Shown here piece after piece: positions 26,601-34,304 of a stretch of 64,000 nt of DNA; the first letter of the stretch is position 1, and the number at the start of each line of letters is the position of its first letter. The DNA is taken from the NCBI GenBank assembly GCA_028583605.1, contig CM053337.1, positions 15,581,639-15,645,638 on the forward strand. The letters are read 5' to 3'. The notes beneath the pieces were generated by a model. It searched no databases. It saw only the letters and a list, made by a program, of their open reading frames with translations, and had not been told where the DNA came from. Both the position numbers and the translations under genes were made by a program. This DNA comes from Dastarcus helophoroides (Eukaryota; Arthropoda; Insecta; Coleoptera; Bothrideridae).

Positions 26601-26936
26601 GATGTCCTGGGGTTCGCCGCCGAGGGGCCCCGGCGCGATCCGCAGGGATATGACCTGGTCGCCCTCGACCTGCACGCTGAGTATCCCGAGAGCCTTGAGA
26701 AGGTGAGACCCCTCGCTGGCCAATTGCCTAAGGCGTAACGCTGCTTCCCGAGGAATAGACAGCGTTACCCTTACGGAATTCCAGGGCTCCAGTTTGCGAA
26801 CTTTCACGACTCCTCCTAGAATAACATTCAGAGTATTCACCACTTCATCAAGTCTGGCCGGGAATTCAGGATGTCCCAAATCCCCTTCGCAAGTGACTAC
26901 TGCCGTTAAATCCCAGCCATCACTATCTGCTGCCAT
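8608..26936 (-). CDS. NCOA6: nuclear receptor coactivator 6 homolog (whole locus, 4 coding exons)
   Basis: Transcriptional coactivator; in vertebrates NCOA6 binds nuclear receptors through LxxLL boxes and belongs to the MLL3/4 H3K4 methyltransferase complexes. Seen here: an N-terminal domain with EPWNSVRVT and LGILSVQVEG, as in the family's conserved N-terminus; a proline-rich middle with the receptor box LVNLL within SSPLLVNLL; and a long charged C-terminal half with a second LxxLL (LEQLL, about 15880) and a basic tail. Splice phases agree at every junction (G/AT, AG/G, G/AG). The total is about 1,110 codons, shorter than the vertebrate protein. Four single-base frame breaks interrupt it (near 25800, 25680, 25098 and 15890); assembly indels are likelier than a pseudogene because the frame on either side stays conserved. 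Introns of 0.6, 7.7 and 6.7 kb; the two long ones are filled with satellites. That one gene joins all four exons is inference from phase and composition. Confidence 0.72.
8685..8766. repeat. three tandem 26-28-bp units
   Basis: Units of the form GCATTCAGTAACTAAAAGTT followed by TCGTCAGA, next to the acceptor of the proposed last NCOA6 exon. Confidence 0.75.
8930..9470. repeat. AT satellite, ATTCGAAATTTTGGGAAAA type
   Basis: Roughly 18-22-bp units in the opposite orientation to the array that follows. The stretch of about 86 bp with GAAAAAGCCAAAATAAAAA occurs twice (about 9277 and 9358). Open frames here are phenylalanine-rich artefacts. Confidence 0.75.
9480..10610. repeat. AT satellite, TTTTTCAAAATTTCGAC type
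   Basis: Degenerate short units with local duplications; for example the block around TCTTTTTGGAATTTTC occurs at 9505-9540 and 9555-9590. No coding evidence. Confidence 0.65.
10615..10755. repeat. foldback element copy (inner hairpin plus right arm)
   Basis: Contains AAGATGACAGCTTGGCCGTC followed by GAAACG, then CTTTCTTGGTTTCAGGGGAC and ATTTTTGAAGATAACCAAGG. Inserted in the AT satellite. Confidence 0.75.
10760..12780. repeat. AT satellite with about 190-bp higher-order repeat
   Basis: The landmark CTTTTTGTTTGAAATGTTAA recurs roughly every 190 bp between about 10,800 and 12,480. The copies at 11,690, 11,880 and 12,070 are nearly identical. Each repeat also contains TTTTTTAAAAAACATTC and TCAGCATTTTAAATTGTT. 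Confidence 0.8.
12781..13414. repeat. degenerate AT-rich satellite
   Basis: Same A/T-tract and TTCGA composition without a clear higher-order period. Confidence 0.5.
13415..13599. repeat. 20-bp minisatellite with TTCTAGAA in every unit
   Basis: About nine head-to-tail units of AAGTCAAGATTTCTAGAAGG with few substitutions, inside the last NCOA6 intron. TTCTAGAA has the TTCnnGAA form of a heat-shock-element dyad. Confidence 0.9.
13600..14990. other. intronic DNA of NCOA6, no exon supported
   Basis: Unique-looking sequence with a TATCGATACTATCG cluster (14030-14105) and a three-fold repeat of TTCCTTGATAATTACAAGTT-like units (about 14517-14610). No recognisable exon. Confidence 0.4.
14991..15290. 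repeat. 20-bp minisatellite abutting the NCOA6 splice donor
   Basis: Fifteen units of AATGCTCGTACGAGAAAGAC, each with the 10-bp palindrome CTCGTACGAG or a one-base variant. It begins about 9 nt inside the intron that follows the donor at 15304-15299. Long frames on both strands across it come from the unit length being indivisible by three, so all frames read similar peptides. Confidence 0.93.
15305..17302 (-). CDS. NCOA6: NCOA6 coding exon 3 (charged C-terminal half), one frame break
   Basis: The acceptor TTGTTTTAG|G completes the AGG codon of exon 2. The frame opens YKNTKSREKGRDSPGLKP and contains LRVPPLHISLRGRNHVVI, then long lysine/serine/glutamate-rich disordered sequence. At about 15890 a one-base break next to an A(7) run leaves TNHPSP-stop; the other frame continues through SLLEQLLIEIP to VRRKTRSA and the consensus donor G|GTAAGT at 15304-15299. 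The open frame that continues past the donor only reads the intronic minisatellite. Confidence 0.78.
17303..17504. other. start of NCOA6 intron 2 sequence (acceptor side)
   Basis: Contains three copies of an ACGAATTCACAACTAAAATC-like unit (about 17350-17420) beside the splice acceptor. Otherwise AT-rich. Confidence 0.6.
17505..17680. repeat. foldback element, most complete copy
   Basis: Inner arms CTTGTCCCCTGAAACCAAGA and its inverse TTGATTTCAGGGGACAAG flank a loop with CTGAAGATGATAGCTTGGCT then GTCGAAAGG. Outside follows ATTTTTGAAGATAACCAAGG and ACCAGTCCGTTTCACC, matching the inverse left arm seen at 5083-5130. Confidence 0.85.
17640..18095. repeat. three tandem units of about 140-146 bp made of foldback arms
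   Basis: Each unit runs from GAAGATAACCAAGGACCAGT through GTATGTTATCATGTTTCATT to a GGTGGAACGGACTAGTCC arm; units begin near 17642, 17781 and 17927. Each unit is itself an inverted repeat. Confidence 0.85.
18100..19190. repeat. AT satellite, irregular
   Basis: TTTTGAAAATTTCGA-type short units without a clear larger period. One isolated GGAACCAGTCCGTTCCACC foldback-arm scrap lies near 18481. Confidence 0.6.
19190..20900. repeat. AT satellite with about 280-bp higher-order repeat
   Basis: TTTCTCTACTTAAATGGTTT recurs near 19215, 19497, 19760, 19960, 20237 and 20518, with the linked blocks AGCAACTCTTTGACTTGGAC and AAAATGTTGGCTTTGTTTTC. Confidence 0.82.
20900..21480. repeat. AT satellite, irregular
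   Basis: Same short-unit composition with no clear higher-order period. Confidence 0.5.
21480..23700. repeat. AT satellite, 18-20-bp unit, higher-order blocks
   Basis: Clear units of about 19 bp such as CTAAAATTTCGATTTTTTC and AAAATTTTAAATTTTTATC. The block CTAAAATTTCCAGTTTCCCG recurs at least nine times (for example near 21775, 22074, 22201, 22367, 22652, 22941, 23235). Open frames here are artefacts. Confidence 0.85.
23700..24680. repeat. AT satellite, duplicated about 530-bp block
   Basis: The stretch from about 23600 to 23880 is repeated from about 24175 to 24420, including TTTGGGTATTTTGAAAAGTTC and TTCAGAATTTCAACGTTTC. Confidence 0.75.
24681..24986. other. donor-proximal part of NCOA6 intron 2
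   Basis: Ordinary AT-rich intron without satellite structure, ending at the donor GTATAAC of exon 2. Confidence 0.5.
24989..25943 (-). CDS. NCOA6: NCOA6 coding exon 2 (proline-rich, LxxLL), with frame breaks
   Basis: The acceptor TTTTTTTTCAG|ATGGCAG joins in phase to exon 1. The conserved frame runs DGSGTSATPGLEPRRD..., shifts near 25800 into ...SVVPKVVVTSTPTSSK..., shifts near 25680 into ...QQPPPPPYPQQPPVSISS..., and shifts again at the T run near 25098 into ...RTEDTNSTSRTDGALNP.... It ends CAC AG|GTATAAC. The LVNLL receptor box is at about 25610. About 318 codons. Confidence 0.75.
25944..26581 (-). other. NCOA6 intron 1
   Basis: 638-bp intron, donor GTAAGT and acceptor TTTTTTTTCAG. No repeats or other features seen. 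Confidence 0.7.
26582..26936 (-). CDS. NCOA6: NCOA6 coding exon 1 (N-terminal domain)
   Basis: Begins MAADSDGWDLTAVVTCEGD and runs 118 codons plus one base to the donor AAG|GTAAGT. The block LEPWNSVRVTLSIPREAALR and the following LGILSVQVEG are diagnostic for the NCOA6 N-terminal domain. The start is the first ATG after an in-frame TAG that directly precedes it; a TATTAG acceptor at that point would make the upstream sequence an intron or a UTR. Confidence 0.85.
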
Positions 26937-27243
26937 CTAATATTGGGTATGTCGATTCGGCATATTGCTGAACGCGACCCGCGTTATCGGAACGTACCCT
27001 CCGAGGAACTCACATTGCGAAATTGTAGTTTTTAAAGCCTCACAGCCGTCTAAAACAACGATAATTAGTGCCGCTGTCCATTTAAGGATCTGTGTCATTA
27101 TCACCACGACTTTTGGGGGAGGAAAACTCATTTTTATCATATATACGTAATCGGATGGGCCAAACTTGACGTTTGGCGCCGTTTAATCGGCGTATCCGCA
27201 AAAAACAATTGATAAATTTACGGAAATAAAAGATGGATATGAT

Positions 27244-27255
27244 CGCAGCCATCTT
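27244..27255 (-). promoter_or_regulatory. YY1-like site upstream of NCOA6
   Basis: AAGATGGCTGCG on the minus strand, about 310 nt upstream of the NCOA6 ATG. It matches the AAGATGGCNGC form of YY1/Pho sites that often lie near start sites of housekeeping genes. The actual start site is unknown. Confidence 0.35.
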
Positions 27256-28549
27256 GTATCTAGACGGGGGAGTGTTATTCCATGCGTTCAAATTCAAAAT
27301 AAATGCGTTAATTACGAGTAAAAAGCGATAAAATGACCAAATATCGCACATACGAACATTTACTGATCATCCCGTCGAAGGGACAATCTCTGTCTCATAC
27401 AAAAGTCGTAGCATTAATGACGGAAATTGATTTGCTTACGGGCAAGAAACATTACATACCCCATTTTATGTGACATACTTTTGACACATAAATAGAGAAT
27501 CCGGCCGTTTTATTAGACGAAACAATTGTACGGTTAATCGGTTCGGGCACTATTTCGAACGATGGTGTGCAATAACATTCTAAAAACACACATAATATTG
27601 TTACAAATAATTAAACGCTTTCAACAATAACAACTCGACGCCATTCGAGATGCGCTAACTGCCTTGCGCGGAACAAAAGTCGAGGATGTAATTTTTTGAC
27701 AGTTAAGCGAATTTTCTTTATTTTTGATCAATTACTACGCCCCTAATTACTGTTAGAAGGAACTGGCCCAAAAAAAATCGTCTTTTAAAATCTCCATACC
27801 CCACAAATACCGCCGGACGCGTATTATTTCTAATTCAACTACATCAGATTACATTCGTACACGGTGTCAATTAGGGGTTAGGGTTTATCAATCAAAATGA
27901 GCAAAAAAATCCTGAAAAAGCGATTTAAATTTTCCTAAGAATGATTACAAATTAAAATTGCATTTGCATATAATGCAGTTTTCCCGCAAACTTTATTAAT
28001 TGCTTGTAATTACGGCAGAGGGCAGCAGGTGAATGACGTCGACGTGTCACCAGGACCGGATCCAGCTGAATCTTACAACTCGTTCCAGTGATCGATCTTT
28101 TTGAGCGGCAGCATTATCGACCTTTTTTTATAACCATTACCGTATCCAATTAACTCCATTACCGTATTCAATCAACGCCATTACTGTTGTTTGGGCAGAA
28201 ATTTTCCATTTTTCCGAATCAATTTAAAAGAATGTTGGAATTTCGTACACCGTTTCGATCTTTTAGAGAATTAATTATCTATGGTTCGTATTCATATTAC
28301 TAAAGGAGTTATCGCCATAGGGATAGATATTCTTTGTCTATCATAAGGGACTTTTTATGTCTATCATAGGAAAATAAACGTCACAATTTGGTATTTCTTT
28401 AACCATAACGTTAAATGAGGAATCTATTTAATGAATATAATTTATTAATCAAATGCTCAAATAGTGAACTTGCTTGATCGTGTGGACATACCTTTAGGGA
28501 ACTTTGGAACTAAAATTTTTTGAACTAACACAAATAGCGTACTGTAAAC
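27256..28549. other. intergenic DNA between NCOA6 and COX6C, no gene seen
   Basis: AT-rich, not satellite-like. No open frame with recognisable content. The upstream region of NCOA6 (transcribed leftward) and the 3' flank of COX6C lie here. Confidence 0.45.
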
Positions 28550-28555
28550 TTTATT
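28550..28555 (-). terminator. candidate poly(A) signal of COX6C
   Basis: AATAAA on the minus strand about 72 nt past the COX6C stop. Another AATAAA lies only 9 nt past the stop (28613-28618) and is probably too close. Confidence 0.4.
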
Positions 28556-28626
28556 TTTGAACTAAAAAACAATGAGTGGTAGATCTATTTGCAGAGTTTA
28601 CTTATAACTACATTTATTTAAATTAT

Positions 28627-28699
28627 TTAATCAGCAGCGCATGAATCAAATAATCCTTTGTTCCTCATGATGTTGAACTCCTTCTCAATGTCATAATTT
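28627..28699 (-). CDS. COX6C: COX6C coding exon 2
   Basis: Acceptor TTTTTTTGCAG, then A completing AAA, then NYDIEKEFNIMRNKGLFDSC and AAD-stop. Too short to stand out as a frame on its own; found by splice phase and family match. Confidence 0.88.
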
Positions 28700-30175
28700 C
28701 TGCAAAAAAAAATTAATTAAATAGAGCATAGAATGCATAGAGTCCATTTCCAATAAATCTGCATGAAAGTAGGCTGTGGACTTCTAATTTTGTAGTGGCA
28801 ACAACTAGTAACATTTAGACATGGCTGTGTGGCAGCACTGTGACATTCCTTAATGATATTCTGTGTTCTTAAAATCCTAACCGATTTAAGGTTAGGACTT
28901 TAAAAATTTTGACTGATACAGAGAATATTAAAAAATTTGGTTCGTTTTAAGAGTGATGCTTTCCATATTTGATGTCAATTTCTGCTGAAAATTATTAAAT
29001 TGTTAATAGTGGTAATAAATGGAATTATCTGTGTCAAATCACCCCTGAAATATAGGGAACATATTAATCGTCAAAATGTGCATGCCTGAAGTCAGCTTTG
29101 GTTCTGGTGAATATTTTAGTGACTTTTCTAAAGCTTAATTTAATACTTCAGTCTACTCTTACGCAGATTTATCCGAAACATTACGCTCAGGTACGATTAA
29201 ATAAATAAATCCAAAACATAACCAAATTAGGAAATATGATTTAATTCGTGGAAACGATTTTATTCTATTGGGGACTGATTACAGATAACAATTTAAATCA
29301 TAGAATTTATTTAAAAAATAACTCGTAAAATGTCAACTTCAAATAATTCAATTCTAACCTCAAAATTTCGAACCCAATTTCAAGAAAAATCAGCTCAATC
29401 TAGATTTTAAAAACAAAAACTGGATATTTCAAAGTTATATTTGAAATTTCAACCTTAAAATCACAAATACGATATTAAAATGGAAATTCTGACGTAAAAA
29501 TAGAAAATTGGAGGTTAGAATTGTAGTTTTGAGGTTAAAATACATTGAAGCTAAAACTGAAATGTCAAAATGAATCTACAAAAATTCTAAACTTTGAGAA
29601 CTGTCACTTATGAGAAAAAAAATAAGATTTTCCAATGGATTTTTGCTAGAAATTACATGCTTAATCTCGAACTGTTGCCTATTCGTACTTTCCAGACATT
29701 TCAAGTTAACAGCTGAAGTTTCGAAAGAAAAAAAATATCGATTTCTCGAAGAGCGGCCATTTTTCAGTAAAGACACGCAAAAATGTTACATACAATTAAT
29801 AAACTAGACACTTTATAAAATGCCACAATAAAAATTGCACCTTAGAACAATTCTTCCAAATCGCCTCTGCGTCCAATTATTCTGTGCAACTGAATAAGAG
29901 TCCACCATCGAAGAACTGTATTTCAATTTGTAAAGAACTAATTAACTCAATTTTCAAAGCTATTATGGAGCAAATTCTTCCGTGAGGCTAAAATAAGACA
30001 CTTACTTGTAGAAGTCGGCATAAACTTGCTTGCGTCGGTCGTTGATGAAGATCTTTTGAGCGACCGCGGCGGTAACGCACAAGCCGATGGCTACGAAAAT
30101 ATTCCTCTTGATTTGGGTCTGCAGCAGCCCCCTGAGTTGAGGCTTTTTAACGGCTTTGCTGACAGCGTCGGACAT
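28627..30175 (-). CDS. COX6C: cytochrome c oxidase subunit 6C (two coding exons)
   Basis: Small nuclear-encoded accessory subunit of respiratory complex IV in the inner mitochondrial membrane; the Drosophila ortholog is cyclope. Joined, the exons encode 80 residues, close to the 75-77 usual in the family. The protein begins MSDAVSKAVKKPQLRGLLQ, has one hydrophobic segment (about residues 26-40, NIFVAIGLCVTAAVA), then KIFINDRRKQVYADFYKNYD, matching the family's RKxxYxDFYxNYD region, and ends KGLFDSCAAD. No frame breaks. The start is the ATG at 30175: the sequence upstream ends TTGTTTTAG|GTAAAATG, an acceptor, so the longer frame to 30289 crosses a 5' UTR intron. Confidence 0.92.
28703..30000 (-). 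other. COX6C intron
   Basis: About 1.3 kb. Contains a fragment of repeat A (about 28855-29000, with TTCTTAAAATCCTAACC). The two short frames at 29576-29807 are not supported. Confidence 0.6.
30006..30175 (-). CDS. COX6C: COX6C coding exon 1
   Basis: 57 codons, minus the last base of the final one. Ends TTC TAC AA|GTAAG; the split Lys codon is completed in the next exon. Confidence 0.92.
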
Positions 30176-30568
30176 TTTACCTAAAACAACTGAATGTGAA
30201 GTAGTTACATAATGTTCTTCACTTGAGGTAACCTTAAAATATTTTATGGGCGAAAGTTGGGCGATGGACGATTCGATTAGGTTCTCCAAAAGTTTGATAA
30301 ACGCAAAAATAATAGGAAACGCTTACCAATTTGATTTTTTCTAATGCGTAATTTTCAAGAAAGGCGAAAACTCAGTTTTGCACCTCTTATCATAGAGTAC
30401 TTGCAAAATCCTAAGGATTTTTAACAATTGTCGATTTTTATCCTTCTATGAACTGACAGTTTGACGTTCGATGAGTTTTGATGCTCAATGTTGCCATTTT
30501 CACATTTGTCCTAATTTTCTAACACGATATTCTCGATGATTGAATAAAAGTAAATCTAGATAGCATAT

Positions 30569-31100
30569 AGGATGTCCTATAAGAAGGAGATGAATCGGTA
30601 ACGTAATTTGTCGAATGAAAATGGGATTATCACCCACTGACATCAGCGGCCTCTGTTGTGTATTACCAGTAAATATTGTGCGAAAACTGTAAAATGGGAG
30701 CTTAAATTGAATCTACCTTTGACTATATATTTATTTATATTATCTAAGGAATCTACTGATGACAATGGATGGTGGTAGTCGTAGATACAATGTATCCAAT
30801 CTATCACATCGCTGTCGTGTTAACCTTTTTTTGGGCTTTTTCCAGAAAAGCGTGTTTACAACATCCTCTATTCATCTTTTAGTCTGGGATGAGCGTCCAC
30901 CGCTGAAGTTAAAACTACTTCAATCTATTAGGTGTACGTTTTAACTACTCGTTTGGCAATGTTTGACCTGCGATAAAATAGAACTCTGTGGTGCATGTAT
31001 TTGCGGATTAATAGATGGCGCAGCGAAGAGTGGAAGGTTTTCGATCCCATTTTCAAAGTACGGCGTAATGCAACCTTACCTTCTAGATAACCATAATAGC
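30569..31100 (-). repeat. repeat A copy upstream of COX6C
   Basis: Matches 1700-1240 in reverse complement and 4018-4558/5383-5490 directly. It lacks the hAT MITE and the LTR element, so it serves as the empty-site reference for both. Confidence 0.8.
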
Positions 31101-32285
31101 ATCTTTATATGTGTTTTATTCTCGCTTTGGAATAATGAATCACGGATCAATCAGGATGCAAAAAAGTGCGTTTGAGCGACCACAGATATTGTCACCGTCG
31201 TAAACATTTATGTAAGTTTTACTTGCTCATTATTTCATAAAAATGTTACTATTAACAGAAAACAACCATAAGTTGAGATTTACGTATAATTAAATTTTTT
31301 AGTAGCTTATTAGCAAAAACGATTAAATGATGGCAAAAATAGCCTAGCAATTAAAACAGAAACACAAAAAACACAGTATTCTATTATATTTAAATTACAT
31401 TTTCCGTGCATTAATTGTTTGAACAATTGTAGGTATTGCTTCGTGCTAACGTATATTTTAAAATATTAAAAAAATACGATTGGGACTTAACCTGAAGAAT
31501 TTGTTTTAAATTTGGCAACCTGGCACTTACAAAAGTGATTTCATTTGACAGGTTGTAGATAAGGCAGATTTCGATATAATCAATGGCGTAGTTCGCTATT
31601 TCGCCATGGCGAAGCGCGCATGCGGCGTATCAGTAAATCATTAGTCGACAGAACCGTACTCGAAAACTGGTCTTGTCTTTGCTCGAAAGTGTTTTTGCAA
31701 AATCGAAGAAGTTTTGTACATTACTTTATTCAATCAACGATACATTTCCAAATAAAGTCGTTCGGCTTTTACTGTGGCGGCTGTTGGCAATAATTCTTGA
31801 TGAATATTCACTCCGGATGTGTGCAATTTATTACAAATGTGGCAAAAGGATGAAATATTTTTCCCAAATGACGCCGAAGTTATGACGTCATTAGCGTTCC
31901 AAACAAACCAGAATTTCCCCCTTTTTTAAACAATTACACGAATTTTGACCACATGAGGTATCGTTATAGTATTAAGAGTACTTATTTTCACAAAAATGCT
32001 GTCTTTCTAGTATCTCTTATTAATTTTGAATGAGACTAAAAGCAAAGTAGGGTTATGTAACTGCTTCAATCTTGTTTTAAAAATTAAAGTACTTTTTTTG
32101 TTATAGACTTAATTTAATTGATAATTGATGTAACTAAGAGTTTAATAATAATTTTGCATAGTTCCTGAATTCAAAAATAAATTGTTTAACGTATTATCTC
32201 GGTAACTGAGTTTGTTGGAACGTTGTGACGTCATACTTTCGGAGTCAATTTTATTATAAACTTTCGTATTTGTTTAAATAGGTGG
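31101..32285. other. intergenic DNA, no gene seen
   Basis: AT-rich non-satellite sequence. A 70-residue plus-strand frame at 31673-31885 has no recognisable features and is not called. Confidence 0.4.
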
Positions 32286-32289
32286 AAGT

Positions 32290-33110
32290 TAAAAAAAGCG
32301 CTGAAATCGTTTTGAAAGAGTGAAAATTTACGAATATTGGACAAGAGTTAAAATTTCGAAAAAACCGACTTTCAAAAGAGTCGAAATTTTCAAAAGAAAA
32401 AACGGAATTTTTCAAAAAGTCAATACTTTCAAAGAGTTGAAAATTTGAAAACCAAAAAAGTCAAAATTTGGAAGTCCACGTTTTTAGAGACTTAGGAAAT
32501 TTTCGAAAAAATCAGAATTTTTCATTAAAAATTGAAACTTACAATAGAATCAAAATTAGCAGAAATTTTGAAAAAATCGAAATTTTGGAAATCAACGTTT
32601 TTAAAGAAGTTGAAATTTTTAAAAAATTCAGAATTTCGCGCAAAGTTGAAATTTACCACAAAATAAAAATATCGAAAAAAAGTAAGTTTACGACACAATT
32701 TTGAGAAAAAGGAGATTTACGACAAAATTTCGAGAAAAAAGGATCTTTAAAAATTCAAAAGTATCAAAAGATTATTAATTTTTGAAAAAGGGGAAATTTT
32801 AAAATAGTTCGAGTTTTCAAATTGCCAAAATTTAGAAAAAAAGATTGAAAATATAGATTTTTTTTTGTTCTATAGATTTTTTTATTAATAAATAAAAACT
32901 ATAAGGAATTATGGAAGTTGAAATTTTTAAAAAATAGGAATATTTCAAGAAAAATTGAAATTTACGACAAAATCAGAATCTCAAGAGACGAAATTTCAAA
33001 TATAGCAATTTTGGGAAAAAGGGGAAATTTTTAAATGATTGTAATTTTCAGATTGTCAAAATTTTAAGCAAGTTTAAAAATATAGATTTTTCTTTGTTCC
33101 TATTTTCTGT
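32290..33110. repeat. AT satellite, AAAAAGTCGAAATTT type
   Basis: Degenerate units of A-tract plus TCGAAATTT or GAAATTT. The stretch AAAATATAGATTTTTTTTTG with the following STTTATTAATAAATAAAA-like block occurs twice (about 32845-32900 and 33075-33130). No coding evidence. Confidence 0.6.
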
Positions 33111-33241
33111 TTATTAATAAATAAAAAGTATGTGTTCATTCTCGAAGGAAAAATTCGATTTGATTTTAATTAATTCACATGTTTTGATTTTATTTACTTT
33201 GAAAGGTAAATTAGGGATCGTTCTAGGGCCCCTTAATGAAA

Positions 33242-33247
33242 TTTATT
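33242..33247 (-). terminator. candidate poly(A) signal of DDX27
   Basis: AATAAA on the minus strand about 78 nt past the DDX27 stop. Confidence 0.5.
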
Positions 33248-33324
33248 CAAATTATAAATAAAACTATATCAAACGAGCGTTTACTTAACATAACGTACAT
33301 AACAAATTTAAAAAGTTTGTAACA

Positions 33325-34304
33325 TCAACGTCGCTTTTTTTGCATTGGTTTCCCAAACGCTTTCCCACTTTTATTCTTTGGTGGTCCCCCTTTCTTGCCC
33401 TTGCCGGCTTGTTTATGCTTCATTTTCTGCTTGAAGTTGGCATCGTAGCGCAACTTCTTGGCATTCTTCTGCGAAGTATCTGTTAAATCCCCGAATGCCG
33501 ATCGTTTCCTCTTATTTTTACCAGAGGCGCGACTTTCGCTCTCAACGACGGTGTTCAGTCGTTGAGGTTTCGCTTTTTTCTTGGCTAGTCTCGCTTGGAG
33601 TTGAGCAACTTTTTTAACTTCTTGCGAGACTCGATCCTCGGCGTTTTCAGCTTTTTTCTTTTTCTTCTTTTGATCTTTTTTGCCACCTTTATCCTGTTGC
33701 TTAAGGCTTAATCTCTCCTTTTCGTCTTGACGCTTGTTGCTTAGTTTGGAACCAGGGTCTTTTATCGTCTAGTTCGCCTTTGAGAAGCTTTTCGGCACGG
33801 TTGGCTTGGTTTTCGGCTTTGCTCAGTAAACGTTCCTCGTATTCCTCCTGTACTATTTGGTTGATTTGTGGTTCCATTTTCGTTAGCTTTTCCCGATATT
33901 TTTCGATTATATCTGGAGGGATAACTCTACTTTTGACGGGGTTTTTGGCTTTTTTAACCACTTCTTTAACGATTCGTCTTTCTTGTTCACCGGCTAAGCT
34001 CACCGATACACCTGCTCGGCCAGCTCTTGCAGTTCTACCCACTCTATGAATGTAGTGCTCGACAGTAGCCGGCATGACAAAATTAATAACGGTTTTGACA
34101 CCTTGTATGTCTAAACCACGGGCGGCGACATCGGTGGCCACCAGAATATCAACTTCTTTGTTTTTAAATTTCTGCAACGCATCCAAACGTTGGGGTTGGG
34201 TGAGATTACCATGGAGTTCAGCCACTCTAAGCCCTAAGAGCCCCAGGAGGATGTGGAGGCGGTGCGCTTGCTTTTTAGTTTGTACGAATATCATACAATG
34301 CTCC
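33325..34304 (-). CDS. DDX27: DDX27 coding exon 4 (helicase C domain and basic tail), one frame break
   Basis: Acceptor TATTTTTAG|G. Opens [20 protein letters not shown] and carries motifs V and VI. Near RPWFQTK (33701-33750) the frame breaks; the alternative frame [20 protein letters not shown] runs open for about 140 codons with the family-typical [19 protein letters not shown] near the end. Confidence 0.9.

Noticed and set aside
30176..30289. N-terminal extension of COX6C to 30289
   Set aside because: A TTGTTTTAG acceptor lies just before the family-typical ATG at 30175; the extension has no family similarity.
31673..31885. 70-residue plus-strand frame
   Set aside because: Ordinary chance frame in AT-rich DNA; no supporting signal.
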